Positions 12,376-25,160 of a DNA stretch of 64,000 nucleotides are shown piece after piece; within the stretch, counting starts at the first letter, position 1; each line of letters opens with the position of its first letter. The stretch lies in assembly GCA_965153355.1 (NCBI GenBank), contig OZ231127.1, forward strand, positions 6,262,001-6,326,000. The letters run 5' to 3'. This stretch comes from Flaccisagitta enflata (Eukaryota > Chaetognatha > Sagittoidea > Aphragmophora). The position numbers and the translations under genes are program-made. A model generated the notes under the pieces. The model was not told the origin of the DNA. It saw only the letters and a list, made by a program, of their open reading frames with translations, and made no database searches.

Positions 12376-13275
12376 TTAGACAGATAAATCATTAGATAGA
12401 TTTTGCTCTGCTCACCCCCGAATGACGAGCCGTCCTCGTCATTTGGGACTAGGTTGCAGCTCATTGGATTTACCTCTCCATGGGCTAGCGCCACTCGGCT
12501 GGTGTTGGTTTTACCTAACCACTCCTTGCTTACCTTTTCACCTACCATTAATTCAACCCATTTTCTTTCGCGGGAGAATAAAAAAGACAAAAAAATCTCT
12601 TCTTCATCTTTATCTTTGCGCTCACTAGGTCATTCTGTCGATCTAGAGTTAAAAACGGCTTTGACTCTGTTTCGTTGTGTCTCGACTTCTGTTCCTGGGA
12701 CGCGTGAACACATACATTTATGCATTCAACTGTGAGTGAGTGAGCGAGCCCATGAACAGAGTGAGCGAGCGAAGTGAAAATAGTGAAGCGAAGCGCTGCG
12801 TAGCGAGTGAGTCATTATTTGTCTAATTTCAAGGAAATGTCCCGTATTCGGATCGAAGTAAGAATTCTAATCTTGGTACAAATGTGTAGCAATTTTTACA
12901 TATTTTAATAACTGTGTTTTGAAAAATTTACAAAAAAGAAAAAAAAAATAACGAAGAAAGAAAATTAACAAAAAAAGAAAATTAACAAAGAAATCTTGAC
13001 ATTTTCAAATGTTTTTGACCGGACAGATGAATTGGAAATGGGTGTCATTGAGGCAGATCGATTATTTTTTGTTCTATTCTTAATCAAGTCTGGCATAGAT
13101 CACACCACTTAGAAATTTCATAACACTATTTTTTTTTCACTCTTTAATATTTATTTGTGGTATATCCATCTGTGGTAGATTGGAACGACTGACAGTCACA
13201 TGACAATTGCATTTCAAACGGGCCACTTGGTCGCTCACTACCTTCGTTTACTTGCACCGCTCACTCCGCTCACAG
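12376..13275. other. No gene seen; GAGTGAGCGAGC-type text at both ends
   Basis: GTGAGTGAGCGAGCCC-like text near 12732-12810 and inverted GCTCACTCCGCTCAC-like text near 13230-13275 suggest a degenerate inverted-repeat element of ~540 bases. Not certain. Confidence 0.35.
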
Positions 13276-13278
13276 GCT

Positions 13279-13280
13279 CG

Positions 13281-13327
<47 letters not shown>

Positions 13328-13333
13328 CTTGTA
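13279..13333. repeat. (GTT)n microsatellite
   Basis: About 16 GTT repeats. Confidence 0.95.
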
Positions 13334-13355
13334 GTTGATATTTTTTTTTGTAAAT

Positions 13356-13582
13356 TTTTAGTCACGTGCTATGCGACTCAACACCCCGCTTTGTCCGTCC
13401 AACTGTCCATCGGTTGGTCAGTTCCCATTTTACTTTTTGGCATTTTTGAGCGTTTTGAGCTCACTGCTCCTGCCTAAATACTCCAGAGATCTTCACCATC
13501 ACTGCTCCTGCCCATCCGCACGCGACTAGGGTAGCCAGCCTTGTATCCGGCCTTGTATCTGGCCTTGTATCCGGCCTTGTTT
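13356..13582 (+). mobile_element. Helentron-like element, family 1, with tail amplification
   Basis: Complete head and body. The terminal TGTATCCGGCCT motif is repeated three to four times at 13540-13580, as if the end had been amplified. Confidence 0.75.
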
Positions 13583-13717
13583 CAAAGTCAAGTTACTTTT
13601 GAAGTGTTAGCCTGAATATGGGCTAAAAAGGGTTATTATTGCCAGACAATGCACTCAGCGTGTCTCTAAATTTAGTCTTTAATAAGACGTTTCATTTTGT
13701 AACCCTACATATACATT

Positions 13718-13785
13718 ACCGACCAACCAACCGACCAACCCACAGACAGAGCCAGATATAGACGTGCTTTGACGCACCTAAAAAA
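13718..13785 (-). mobile_element. Helentron-like element, family 2, truncated
   Basis: CCAACCGACCAACC microsatellite, AGAGCCAGATATAGACGTGC and the inverted head TTTGACGCACCTAAAAAAG. Confidence 0.65.
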
Positions 13786-13845
13786 GAATCAAGTTTCCGT
13801 ACATTTACTCCGTCTGTGACTGTGTTTGTTTTTTTGTTTGTTTGT

Positions 13846-13970
<125 letters not shown>

Positions 13971-14079
13971 GACATCGAATGTTTAAATTTTGACATTGAC
14001 ACCGTGTTTTGCTATCTAATGTTAATGTTTAGTTATGTGTTTTATGCGTTTTTAAAGGCTCATGTTTTTTGATGTTGGT

Positions 14080-14210
14080 TTTGTTTTCGAATGTTTGTTT
14101 TGTTTTCAAAAGTTTGTTTTGTTTTTGAATGTTTGTTATGTTTTTGAATGTTTGTTATGTTTGTGCATATATGTTATGTTTGTGAATGTTTGTTTTGTTT
14201 TCAAATGTCG
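14080..14210. repeat. Degenerate GAATGTTTGTTTTGTTTT repeats
   Basis: About seven diverged ~18-bp units of the TTTGAATGTTTGTTATG type. Confidence 0.75.
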
Positions 14211-14232
14211 ACTAGTGTGACAGAAAGCTAGC

Positions 14233-14233
<1 letters not shown>

Positions 14234-14308
<75 letters not shown>

Positions 14309-14336
14309 GGGACCGAGACCAACAGACAGACAAACC

Positions 14337-14376
<40 letters not shown>
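14234..14376. repeat. (GA)n followed by (CAGA)n
   Basis: GA run at 14234-14303, then GACCGAGG text and a clean CAGA run to about 14376. Confidence 0.95.
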
Positions 14377-15426
14377 ACCAGACCGGAAATGGACTGGGAG
14401 AAAGACGGGGCCACATTTAATCGCTCTTTGTGGTGTCATTCATACGCTGTCAGTCTCAGTCATGTCAGTTGTAATCGTCTGTGCCCTCATTATCATCGTT
14501 GTCAGGGTCGTGATCATCGTCATTGTTCACGACCTCATTTTCATCATTTTTTTCAATCTTTGTAAAAAAGGAGAAAAAAAATGAAGAAAAGGCGAAAAAA
14601 GTATTTCGCTCAGAATTCAATAAGGAGATTTCGTTTTGGAAGCAATAAGGCTATTCCTTGTGGTGATGCGACAGATTTAGGGAGATACATTTTTTGTCAC
14701 TGCCACACCACTATGGCATAGCACCTTAAAATCCACACTAGAGAACCGAGGATTGCGCGAACATCCCCCACCCCTACCCCTCTAGTGCTCAGTGTAAGCT
14801 ACCTTAGCGTTGGTTTCAATTTCCCATAAGTGATTAACTATTGTTAACTTTTTAAAAAAAACTGCGCCAGTAGTCTAGTAGTGTCATACTACATGAAAAA
14901 ATGACAATTGATTTTTTATCGGTAATAGTGCACTGTGCGACGGACGGACGGACCGACACGGCAAGGTGTAGAGTCGCGTGTCCGCGACTAAAAATGCATT
15001 GGGAGGGCTGAAATTTTACAAAGAGATAGCTCAAACATATTGTTTCTACAAACCGAGGCCAAATAGAGCATTCGCACTAGTGTGTGGCCCTGGTTGTGTG
15101 CTGTGTAAAAAATGTGGTGGAAGATTTTGACTGATTTTGACAAGAAATCTTTTTATGGGGAAAAAACTGCCATTCCCGTTGTTAGACAACTACCAAGCAA
15201 CATTGACGCATTGGGAATAAGGGATAGCACCACAAAGTGACTGAATCCCTTGACAAATAGGTTGGTTTCACCAGTCAGTTTGGAATTTCCATCCAAAAGA
15301 CATGTAGCGTCTTATCAATCAAAAGAAGAGATAAGGAGCCATTGGTTGACATTCTTTGGACAATTTTTGCAAAACCCTGCCGGAAATAAAATATCTCAGT
15401 TACCTTTCCGCTTACTCTTCTTTATA
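14377..15426. other. No gene seen
   Basis: Unique-looking DNA apart from the Helentron-like remnant at 14934-14995. Confidence 0.35.
14934..14995 (-). mobile_element. Helentron-like element, family 1b, head only
   Basis: CGGACGGACGGACCGACA microsatellite followed by the inverted head TCGCGTGTCCGCGACTAAAA. Confidence 0.65.
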
Positions 15427-17354
15427 GTCTAGGATGTTAACAAAAAATCTCGGCGTTTGTGGCAACAAGCATGGAAATTTGCATATAGGCTCAGTTTTTT
15501 GCGCTGAACAAGACTGGGATGGGTACACGTCAAAATTTTGAGTACCCATCTAAAAAATGAATTTTTTTCAAAAAAAAAATTTCAAAACCATGCTGTCGCT
15601 AGACCCATGAACCGATTTGCATGAAATTTTAGGCAAAGTTAGATATGCCTTTTATCTACATGCATGCAAAATTGGTTCAGTAGAAAATCGGTTCAGTAGA
15701 AGCGGAGATATTGCATTTTAAAGTCTAGGCCTACTTTTTGAAAAAGGGCTATGTTTCATTTTTTGAGTAAAATTTCAAATTTTTGAGCTGTGAGTCTGAA
15801 ATTTGTTTTGGGCATGTATAATGACCTTATTTACCTAAAAATGAAAAATTTTTTAAAAGATCTTGTATATTTTTCATTTTTTGGCTAAAAAATCCAAAAA
15901 TTGGGTTCTAAAATTTACACCCAATTTTGAAAAATGGCTAACATGGGAAAAAAATGTGAAATCTAGGTGCCCACTTGGGGTATTAGTTCTTAGTAAGTGT
16001 ACAAACCTAATTCCAAAGTTTCAGGAGGGTACAACAACCCAATAAGCCAAAAAAACCTTTCAAAGTTGGCAAAAAAAGGTTTGCACTTTTGGACCCCCTG
16101 GGCTTTATGGCGCCGGTACGCCCAAACAACTTGAGACAGCTTTACCAAATTTGGCATACAAGTTCTCAAGGTTCAAGCGCTTCTTCATACAAACTTTTGG
16201 ATACCTGGCTGAATTTTAAGTACCATTTTTTTCCAAAACATGCTCAAAAAACGCTCAAAAAATCCAAAATTTGTTTTTTTTTTTACATATAGGCTGTTGT
16301 ATGACCATCAGGATCATGAAATTTGGCATGAATAAATATGTGCCCCACATGAGCACACATGTCAAATTTCAAAACCCTGGGTTTAATACTTTTGGAGATA
16401 TTCAGGTTTGAAATTTTTCAAAATTTTGCATTTTTTGATTTTTTGACTTTTTTTTGAAAAAAAAAATGTGCTTGCTAATTGTAAAAATGGACTTGCTAAC
16501 AACCTAATTTCAAAGTTTCAGAGGGGTACGATGACCCTAAGAGGCTAAAAAATGTTTCAAAGTTGAAAAAGAAGGTCCCAAAATTTTGCATTTTTGGACA
16601 CCCTGGGATATTTGGTAACGCTACAGCCAAACAACTTGAGACAACTTTACCAAATTTTGCATACAAGTTCTCAAGGTTCAGGCGCTTCTTCATGCAAAAT
16701 ATTGGATATCTGACTAAACTTTAACTACCATTTTTTCAAAAAATGCTCCAAAAATGCTCAAAAAATCCCAAATTTAGGTTTTTTGGGCAATATAGGCTGT
16801 TCTATGACCATCAGGATCATGAAATTTGGCATGAATAAACATGTGTCCCACATGAACCCACATGTAAAATTTTAAAAGCGTGGGTTTAATAGTTTTGGAG
16901 AAATTTGATTTTGAAATTTTTTCAAAAATTTGTAATTTTGGATTTTTTGACATTTTTGAAAAACAAATCAAAAATATAATTGCCAATTTTGTGAAAATAG
17001 AATTCCCTATTAATATGAAGTGTACCAACCTAATTCCAAAGTTTCATGAGGGTACAATGACCCAAAAAGCCAAAAAAACTCTCAAAGTTGGCAAAAAAGG
17101 TCTCAAAATTTTGTATTTTTGGACACCCTGGGCTATTTGGTGCGGGTACGCCCAAAAGACTTGAGACAGCTTAACCAAATTTGGCATACAAGTTCTCAAT
17201 GTTCAGGCGCTTCTTTTGGATACCTGACTGAATTTTGACTATCGTTTTTTTCTAAAAAATGCTTAATGAACGCTCAAAAAATCCAAAATTTGGTTTTTTT
17301 AGCCATATAGGCTGTTCTATGACCATCAGGATCATGAAATTTAGCATGAATAAA
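15427..17354 (+). repeat. Left arm of a large inverted repeat, ~505-515-bp tandem units
   Basis: The outer part (15427-15960) is matched inverted at 30390-30965. Inside are units marked by GACCATCAGGATCATGAAAT at about 16306, 16808 and 17322, each also holding GCCCCACATGAACCCACATG-like text. Frames across the units give similar short peptides, which reflects repetition and not coding. Confidence 0.85.
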
Positions 17355-19133
17355 CAGGAGATTTTGGAATTTATTTTAGATAATATATATGTAAAATATG
17401 GAAAGGATGTGTATAAGCAAATGATAGGAATACCTATTGGTCTTGATTCTGGACAGGATATAGCTAATCTACTTTTATATAGTTATGAATCAGACTATGT
17501 GAGGGAAATTTCTAAGGTAGATCTTCCTTTAGCAAGAAAATTTAAGCTTAATGAAAAATATATAGATGATCTTTTTGTAGCTAATTTTACGATCTTCAGG
17601 GACCATATCTATAGAATATACCCTCGAGACCTAGAAATTAAATTAGAATCTAACAATGCTCTTGACGTAACATACTTAGATCTAAAAATTAAATTGAGAA
17701 TTCTATACTTAATTTTTCTGTCTATGATAAACGTGATGATTTTTCTTTTGATATTGTTAATTTTCCATTCATAGACAGCTGTATACCAAAAAAATTGGCC
17801 TTGGGAGTTTATTATAGCCAATTAATAAGATTTGCTAGATTATCATCAAGATATGCGGATTTTTTAATTAGAAGCAAATCTTTGGTGGACAAACTTAAGA
17901 CCCAAGGCTACAAAATTATTGATTTAAAAAGACTCACATCTAGATTTTTTAGAGAAAAAAGTGATATACTAATAAGTTATAATATTCCTAGTACAGATGG
18001 ACAATATCAGCAACAGACTCACAAGTGGCCATACAAAAATCACATTTTTAGAATCAGATATTACTGGTTGACTATGAGAAAATCGTTAAGCTTGATGTCC
18101 GGGGGATAGGATTTGGGTATAGCCGAAGCTTAATAGCCCATCTATCTCCCCCCCCAACCGGGCCACACAGAGGGGGGGGGGTAGTGGGAAATTTTTTTCG
18201 AAAAAAAACAGTTAGTCTCAATCGATTCAGAATTATCTAAAACGTTTAAAAATCTTGTGTTCAAAAAAATGAATTTTTTATCACTTGTAACTTTTTTCCA
18301 CATGTCCGTTCATAAAGGGCTCGCGATTACCGGGAGTCCCCCTCCCCCATAGGCTTATCTCGTCTAACTGAAAGCTTCATAATTCAATTACATAAACCAT
18401 GTTTTGCAAAGTGATTATCAAACAAAATTTCGTGTGAATTGTCTGAAAAATTCATGAGTAATCTCTATTAATGTGGGCCGAAACGGCAGATTGACAATTT
18501 TTGCGTAAATTGTAGAAAAACCGTAGTTGTCTGAAATTCAATCTTCTCCACTTTGAGTGGGAAAACTCGAACAAATCTAGCCAAATTTATCTCGATTGCA
18601 AGCTACTAGTTTGGGCCAACAAGTGCAGGGTCGTTGCTATTTAAGTAAACACTTTTTTTGAAAAAAATATGTCAGTATGTTAAGTGACCGCAGGTGGGAC
18701 AATTGTAGAAAAACCGTAGTTGTCCAAAATTCAAGATTTTATCATAACTACGTCGTCTTTAAATTTTTTCGCGCAATTTTTTTTTGGCTGTCTTCCATGT
18801 GAAATGGGGGCTTTCCCGAACCCAAATTTGTCCGCCTTCTCACCCATAATGAGGATGAAATTGATGTTATTTGCCATATCCTTCAAATTTGTCCGAAATC
18901 GCGTCATTTTCCTTGTCCACTTTCAGGTGCTAAAAAAGTGCAAAATCGGTTAGCTAATCTTTCCAGCGAGTCATTATCAATCAAATATGACCAAAAGGAC
19001 ACAATGAATATCAATGGTCGCTAAAACAACACAATGGGGCTCAAGAAAATTAATATTTAAGTACTGTTACAATTTGTTACAGGAAAATAAAGAGCGTAAG
19101 CTCCCTTTGGTGGACACGTTTATTGGTGATAAT
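17355..19133 (+). pseudogene. 5'-truncated, frameshifted reverse-transcriptase element with ~1 kb 3' region
   Basis: The frame at about 17350-17700 shows motif B (GIPIGLDSGQDIANL) and the catalytic motif C (YIDDL), followed by YPRDLEIKLES and YLDLKIKL. Near 17700 the homology moves into another frame (VYDKRDDF, LGVYYSQLIRFARL) and continues to about 18100, so there is at least one frameshift. Fingers and motif A are missing. Related proteins occur in many marine invertebrates. I cannot decide between a Penelope-like and another RT lineage. Non-coding sequence to about 19133 is shared with the inverted copy at 32398-33775, where it ends in an A-rich tract as a retrotransposed 3' end would. The 5' break coincides with the end of the 515-bp-unit arm. 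Confidence 0.75.
18110..18200. other. G/C-run segment within the RT 3' region
   Basis: C9, C4 and G9-G10 runs around CACACAGAGG; the equivalent in the inverted copy is 33585-33630. Confidence 0.6.
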
Positions 19134-19844
19134 AGAATATCTGCCTATTTTTACCGGCCTAATTTCAAGCAATTATACCTCCCCGAACATTTGATAGCGA
19201 TGGTTCCAATTGCAAGACCCTCATGAACCGAAATTGCCCTGTCAGCCTTGCATTGGTCTTGGTAGTATGATATGTGAGCCTCTTACTGAAATCGTCCAGA
19301 TGACTTCATCAAAAATATTTTTGATTAAAAAACTTTTGAGTGGGAGGCTATGAGAATCTTTTTGACCCACTTGTCGCAGACCATAGCCAAACACCATCTT
19401 TAAATATCAGGGGAAGAAGGCGTTGTATATAATGCCCCTCAATAAATTCTTTTATCATTTTCCAACATTTCTCTAATATTTTTTAATATATTTTTCAGAG
19501 AACATTATTGGTGGGAGGCTATGAGAATCTTTTGACCCACTTGTCGCAGACCATAGCCAAACACCTAGGTTTTACTATAGATTTAATTATAATTCCTAAT
19601 ATATATTTTTTTTAAATTTTTTCCTATAATAAAGAATTTTGAAAATAATTGGGAAAACACATGATATTCCTGATGTGATGTCATGGCGTGTTCCTGATGA
19701 TTTCTATATTCTACAAACCATGCAGTGGAGGACACCTTCAAGGTGTGCCCCACCGGTACTTGGGTCTTGGTGAATATATACATGTGTATTTTTAAGTATA
19801 TATGTATATATAGGGCGAAACCCTTTTTTTGGGTACAGGACACC
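19134..19844. other. Intervening repeat DNA with a ~55-bp direct duplication
   Basis: A block containing GTGGGAGGCTATGAGAATCT and CGCAGACCATAGCCAAACAC occurs at about 19340-19393 and again at 19510-19566. No gene is visible. Confidence 0.5.
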
Positions 19845-20439
19845 AACTGATGACCAGAAACTGAATGGTTTGTTATTGTATCAAATTATATTGATTATAT
19901 CAATTTTTATTAATTTTTATGGACATGTACAAAACCTTTTACCCCTCATGGTGACCTATCATCCCATGATATATCTTCTCTGAAGATGAAGGCTTTTTCC
20001 CTTTAATCACCATTTTAGTAAAAATTCACCTTTCTCCCACCCCCCTAATTATGATAAAGGGGCTCAGCTGGGGATATGGACACCCTGGTGAGGTGTATCA
20101 AAATGGCCTCTAGGCTTCAGATCGTCTGTGCCGCGGTTTTGGGCACGGGGTGGGTGTGGTAGAACACGAAAATACCCTTGGGGGGCTTCCCAAAGTGGTC
20201 CTGTGAGTAGTCCACCACTTAAAAGCTTGAAAAAATGGCTCCAAAATGAGCCAAAGCTGGTGGTGACCTGTCAACTTCAAATTTTTTTTTGCTAGCCTGT
20301 TTTTGATGAATAAGCACATTTTTTGGACTCATTGGGGAGCAAAAACATGTAAGAGGGTAGTGGGGTGAGTGGGTGAGGGGGGTGCCCCATGGGGTGGGGG
20401 CAAGGGGGTCAAATTGGCCAAAATTCAGGTCCTGATGGA

Positions 20440-21150
20440 GGTGGTCGTAAAAAATGACGAAAATTCAAAATATCATTTTTTTTGGTCAAATTATGTTGTA
20501 ACTTGATGGTTTTAGCCAAAAAACCTAATCTAAATCGGAATTTTGGTTGAAAAATGCCTAATTACAGTTGTGGTGGTTGTTGGTGATTTTGGGGTTTTAA
20601 CCATTCAACTTTGAAAGCTCATATCTTTTACACTGTTGGGAGAAAATATTTTTGGCTGGTCTCATTCAAAAAAGCATAAAAAATTCTTTCAGAATCTCAT
20701 GAATTTTGTACAGTTTCATTCAGAAATGGTGCTACAGTTATCTCTCAAAGTACAGTGAAAATTGTGTATTTCAGGTGTTTGAACAATCTCAGTTTGTTGA
20801 GCTATTACTTCCAAGGAAATGTAGATAAAAATCGAAATATCAAATTTTTTGATCAAATTATGTTGCAACTCAATGATAATAGCCAAAAAACCAGAAGTGA
20901 ATTGGAATTTTGGTGGAAAAATGCCAAATTACAGTTGTGGCGGTTGTTGGTGATTTTGGGGTTATAATCATTCAACTTTGAAAGCTTATATCTTTTACAT
21001 GGTTGGGAGAAAATGTTTTTGGCTGGTCTCATTCAAAAAAGCATAAAAAAATCTTTCAGAATCTCATAAATTTTGTCCATTTTCATTCAGAACTGGCGCT
21101 ACAGTGATCTCTCAAAGTACAGTGAAAATTGTCTTTTTGGGAGTTTGACT
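20440..21150 (+). repeat. Tandem ~375-bp units, left arm of the Mutator-like element
   Basis: Two units sharing landmarks such as GCTACAGTGATCTCTCAAAG and TTGGGAGAAAAT. The next unit, 21150-21640, is diverged. Confidence 0.8.
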
Positions 21151-21650
21151 TCGTCAGGCTTTGTCAAGCTAAATGGACTAGGTTAATGGAGATTGAAGTA
21201 CACGGTTGGTCTCATTTGAAAGATCTTTTTGAAATCTTTCAGAACCTCGTGAATCTGGTCTTGACTTATTCAGAAATGGTGCTACAGTGATATCTCAAAG
21301 TAAAGTGAAAAGCATTTTTCCATATGTTTCATCCATCCCTTGTTTTGAGGCGCATATCTTTTAAACAATTAGGAGAAAATATTTTTGGCTAGTCTCATCG
21401 AAAAGAGCATTGAAAAATATTTCAGAAGAACATGAATTTGGTCCATTTTCATTCAATAATGGCAATACAGTGATATCTCAAAGGTACAGTAAAAGTGAAT
21501 GTTTTCGGTATTAGACTCATCCCCTTTTGTCCAGCTATATCTTTTGAGACAGAAAAAATCTGTCGGTGTCATTTGACAGAGCCTGAAAAGGATGAAATCA
21601 AAAAGGGTCAAAGACTGACAGACCGACCAATTGACCAACCAATAGGTCTA

Positions 21651-21778
21651 CAGGCAAACAAATAGGTTAAATATCGACACTTTTAATTACACTGCGGTGA
21701 AAAAAGTGTTTTTGTTGTTGACTGTTTCATTCATTCTTCTTTACCCTCTTTTCTGGATAAGTTCGAATAGCCTAGTCA
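21651..21778. other. Central unique region of the Mutator-like element, upstream of the split ORF
   Basis: Non-repetitive text between the left arm and the first ATG; no recognised signal. Confidence 0.35.
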
Positions 21779-21865
21779 ATGGGAATGAAGAAATTTCATC
21801 TACTTGTTGTCGTTTCTCATTTTCCTCCCAACATCTGTCTATGTTTGAACATGTCTGAGAAAAAG

Positions 21866-22078
21866 AACAAGGCTGGATACATGGCTACCCCAGTTGCGTG
21901 CGGGTGGGCAGGGGCCATTATTGAGGTCACCTCATCATTTGGGCAGGTACAGTGAGGCCAGAGACCGCAAAAACAAAAAAAAAGTAAAGCGTGACGGACA
22001 GACCGACGGACCGACGGACGGACCAATAGACGGACCGACAAAGCGGGGTGTAGAGTCGCGTAGCACGCAACTAAAAAG
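21866..22078 (-). mobile_element. Helentron-like element, family 1, inside the split ORF
   Basis: Starts AACAAGGCTGGATACATGGC and ends with the inverted head CGCGTAGCACGCAACTAAAA. Removing it joins AAA AAG to GTC AAG in frame. Confidence 0.85.
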
Positions 22079-22179
22079 GTCAAGAGCGTTGAACTACCGG
22101 AATCCGGTCCACTAGGTGATCTCTCTCACTTGGAGGATCTTAAGGGGCCCAAGACGCCTTCAAATCGGAAAGTTTTGCG

Positions 22180-22380
22180 TTTTTAGTCGCGCGCTACGTG
22201 ACACTACACCCCTCTTTGTCCGTCCGTCGGTCGGTTGGTCGGTTGGTCGGTCCCCATTTTACTTTTTTATGTTTTTGCGGTCTTTGGCCTCACTGCACTT
22301 GCCCAAGTGCTTTAGTAACTCAAATACTGCCCCTGCCCACCCGCACGCGACTAAGGTAGCCATGTTTTTTTGCCTTGTTT
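22180..22380 (+). mobile_element. Helentron-like element, family 1, first of a tandem pair
   Basis: Head TTTTTAGTCGCGCGCTACGTG; the tail TTGCCTTGTTT runs straight into the next copy. Confidence 0.85.
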
Positions 22381-22579
22381 TCTTTTTAGTCGCGTGCACG
22401 CAACTCTACAACCCGCTTTGTCCGTCAGTCGGTCGGTTGGTCTGTCGGTAACACTTTACTTTTTTTTATGATTTTATTTCTTTGACCTCACTGCTCCTGC
22501 CCAAATGATCTGGTGACCTCAAACATGGCCCCTGCCCACCCGCACGCAACTTCGGTAGCCGTGTATCCAGCCTTGTTTT
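22381..22579 (+). mobile_element. Helentron-like element, family 1, second of a tandem pair
   Basis: Head TTTTTAGTCGCGTGCACGC, tail CAGCCTTGTTTT. The pair together interrupts the split ORF. Confidence 0.85.
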
Positions 22580-22721
22580 AATAAGTCTCGGCCAGTCCAT
22601 GAATGAAACTGCAGACGCAGTTGTGGAACGCGTCCTGCAAAAGCACCCATCTACCTCGGTTTCAAAAATGGAACGTCGTCTCAGGGAAGATGTAAAGGAC
22701 ATCTACACTGAAGCCAAGTAG

Positions 22722-22849
22722 AAAAGACCAATCTTTTTAAATCTGCATCTTTTATCAACAATTCCATTTCCAACTACTCTGAACATCTTTGCCGCTGCAC
22801 CTTATATGACATTACAATTTGTATGTTTCAATTGTATCCACACCCAGAC
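22722..22849. other. Central unique region, downstream of the split ORF
   Basis: AT-rich text after the TAG; no recognised feature before the right arm begins. Confidence 0.35.
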
Positions 22850-25160
22850 GTTTGAATTTGATCAAAAAATTTGATATTTCGATTTTTATCTCCATTTCCT
22901 TAGAAGAAATAGCTCAACGAAATGAGATTGTTCAAACACCTGAATTACACTTATTTTCACTGTACTTTGAGAGATCACTGTAGCGCCATTTGTGAATGAA
23001 ACTGGACAAAATTCATGAGATTCTGAAAGAATTTTTTATGCTTTTTTGAATGAGACCGGCCAAAAGAAGTGGCGCTGCAAAGACAAGATGTAAAATGCAA
23101 GCCAAGAGGCCAAAAGTGGAGTAGCTGAAAGACAATATGGATGAGGATCGTATTTCATTTTGTATTTTAAGTATTGATCGTTTTAAGCTGGTTAAGAGCA
23201 CCTTTCAATTTCTGTTAAAACCTGAATTTTCTTGAATTGCAATGTTGAGTGATGTATTTTTTTAAAAGTAAAAAAATGGTGACTCAAACTTGTCTTTGAT
23301 TACTCATGGATCCGTTATAACAGTATTCGTGATATCTGAGCATAACAGCCCCTGCCCACCCAAAAATTTAGCCCCTGCCCAATGATTGACTGTCCCTGCC
23401 CTTGAGTGTACTGCCTCTGCCCACCCACCAGCGACTGCTTCTTGGCCATGTATCCGACCTTGTTTGAATGAGACTGGCCAAAATTATTTTCTCCCAACTG
23501 TGTAAAAGATATGAGCTTTCAAAGTTGAAGGGTTAAAACCCCAAAATTGCCAACAACCACCTCAACTGTAATTTGGCATTTTTCAACCAAAACTCCAATT
23601 CACTTCTGTTTTTTTTTTTTTTGGCTATTATCATTAAGTTGCAACTCATTTGGCCAAAAAATTTGATATTTCGATTTTTATCTCCATTTCCTTGGAAGAA
23701 ATAGCTCAACGAAATGAGATTGTTCAAACACCTGAATTACACAATTTTCAATATACTCTGAGAGATTACTGTAGCGCCATTTCTGAAGGAAACTGGGAAA
23801 AAATTCATGAGATTCTTAAAGATTTTTTCATGTTTTTTTTGGATGAGACCGGCCAAAGATATTTTCTCTTAACTGTGTAAAAGATATAAGCTTTCAAATT
23901 TGAATGGTTAAAACCCCAAAATCACCAACAACCACCACAACTGTAATTTGGCATTTTTCCGCCAAAATTCCAATTCACTTCTGGTTTTTTGGCTATTATC
24001 ATTGAGTTGCAACATAATTTGTTCAAAAAACTTAAGATTTCGATTTTTATCTCCATTTCCTTGGAAGAAATAGCTCAACAAAATGAGATTGTTCAAACAC
24101 CTGAATTACACAATTTTCACTGTACTTTGAGAGATCACTGTAGCGCCATTTCTGAAGGAAACTGGACAAAATTCATGAGATTCTGAAAGATGGTTTTATG
24201 CTTTTTTGAATGAGACCGGCCAAAAATATTTTCTCCCAACCATGTAAAAGATATAAGCATCCAAATTTGAATGGTTATAACCCCAAAATCAACAACAACC
24301 ACCACAACTGTAATTTGGCATTTTTCCACCAAAATTCCAATTCACTTCTGGTTTTTTGGCTGTTATCATTGAGTTGCAACATAATTTAATCAAAAAATTT
24401 GATATTTCGATTTTTATCTCCATTTTCTTGAAAGAAATAGCTCAACAAAATGAGATTGTTCAAACACCTGAAATACACAATTTTCACTGTACTTTGAGAG
24501 ATCACTGTAGCGCCATTTCTGAATGAAACTGGACAAAATTTATGAGATTCTGATAGAATTTTTTATGCTTTTTTGTATGAGACCGGCCAAAAATATTTTC
24601 TCCCAACAGTGAAAAAGATATGAGCTTTCAAAGTTGAATGGTTAAAATCCCCAAAATCACCAGCAACCACCACAACTGTAATTTGGCATTTTTCAACCAA
24701 AATTCCGATTTAGATTTGGTTTTTTGGCTAAAACCATCAAGTTACAACATAATTTGCCCAAAAAAATTGATATTTTGAATTTTATCTCCATTTCCTTGGA
24801 AGAAATAGCTCAACGAAATGAGATTGTTCAAACACCTGAATTACACAATTTTCAATGTACTTTGAGAGGTCACTGTAGCCCCATTTCTGAATGAAACTGG
24901 ACAAAATTCATGAGATTCTGAATGATTTTTTTATGCATCTTTGAATGAGACCGGCCAAAAATATTTTCTCCCAACAGTGTAAAAGATATGAGCTTTCAAA
25001 GTTGAATGGTTAAAACCCCAAAATCACCAACAACCACCACAACTGTAATTTGGCATTTTTCAACCAAAATTCCGATTTAGATTTAGTTTTTTGGCTAAAA
25101 CCATCAAGTTACAACATAATTTCACCAAAAAAATTGATATTTTGAATTTTTGTCATTTTT
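22850..25160 (-). repeat. Tandem ~375-bp units, right arm of the Mutator-like element
   Basis: About six units in reverse orientation, marked by CACTGTAGCGCCATTTCTGA and GAAGAAATAGCTCAACGAAA. A fragment of family 1 sequence (23340-23465) interrupts them. Confidence 0.85.
23340..23465 (+). mobile_element. Helentron-like family 1 remnant with repeated CCCCTGCCCA motif
   Basis: Four copies of a GCCCCTGCCCA-type motif, then CGACTGCTTCTTGGCCATG and the ACCTTGTTT tail, inside the right arm of the Mutator-like element. Confidence 0.6.

Larger units (their letters stand above)
21779..22721 (+). pseudogene. Short ORF of unknown function split by three Helentron-like insertions, inside the Mutator-like element
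   Basis: If three family 1 elements (21866-22078 minus; 22180-22380 and 22381-22579 plus) are skipped, the segments 21851-21865, 22079-22179 and 22580-22721 form one uninterrupted frame from ATG to TAG of 258 nt, 85 residues. An upstream in-frame ATG at 21779, just after a TAG, would make it 109 residues with a hydrophobic start (KKFHLLVVV). The product is charged and hydrophilic (segments ESGPLGDLSHLEDLKGPK and VSKMERRLREDVKDIYTEAK). I do not recognise a family. It lies in the unique centre of the foldback transposon at 20089-25521, so it may be a transposon gene or a captured host fragment. Today it is broken and cannot be translated through. Confidence 0.5.

Noticed and set aside
16880-17164. 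Repeated peptide KCTNLIPKFQEGT in many copies as a gene family
   Set aside because: Comes from the 515-bp non-coding units; frames break at different points in each copy.
19340-19566. LTRs of a short retrotransposon from the ~55-bp direct duplication
   Set aside because: Too short, no TG...CA ends, primer site or polypurine tract.
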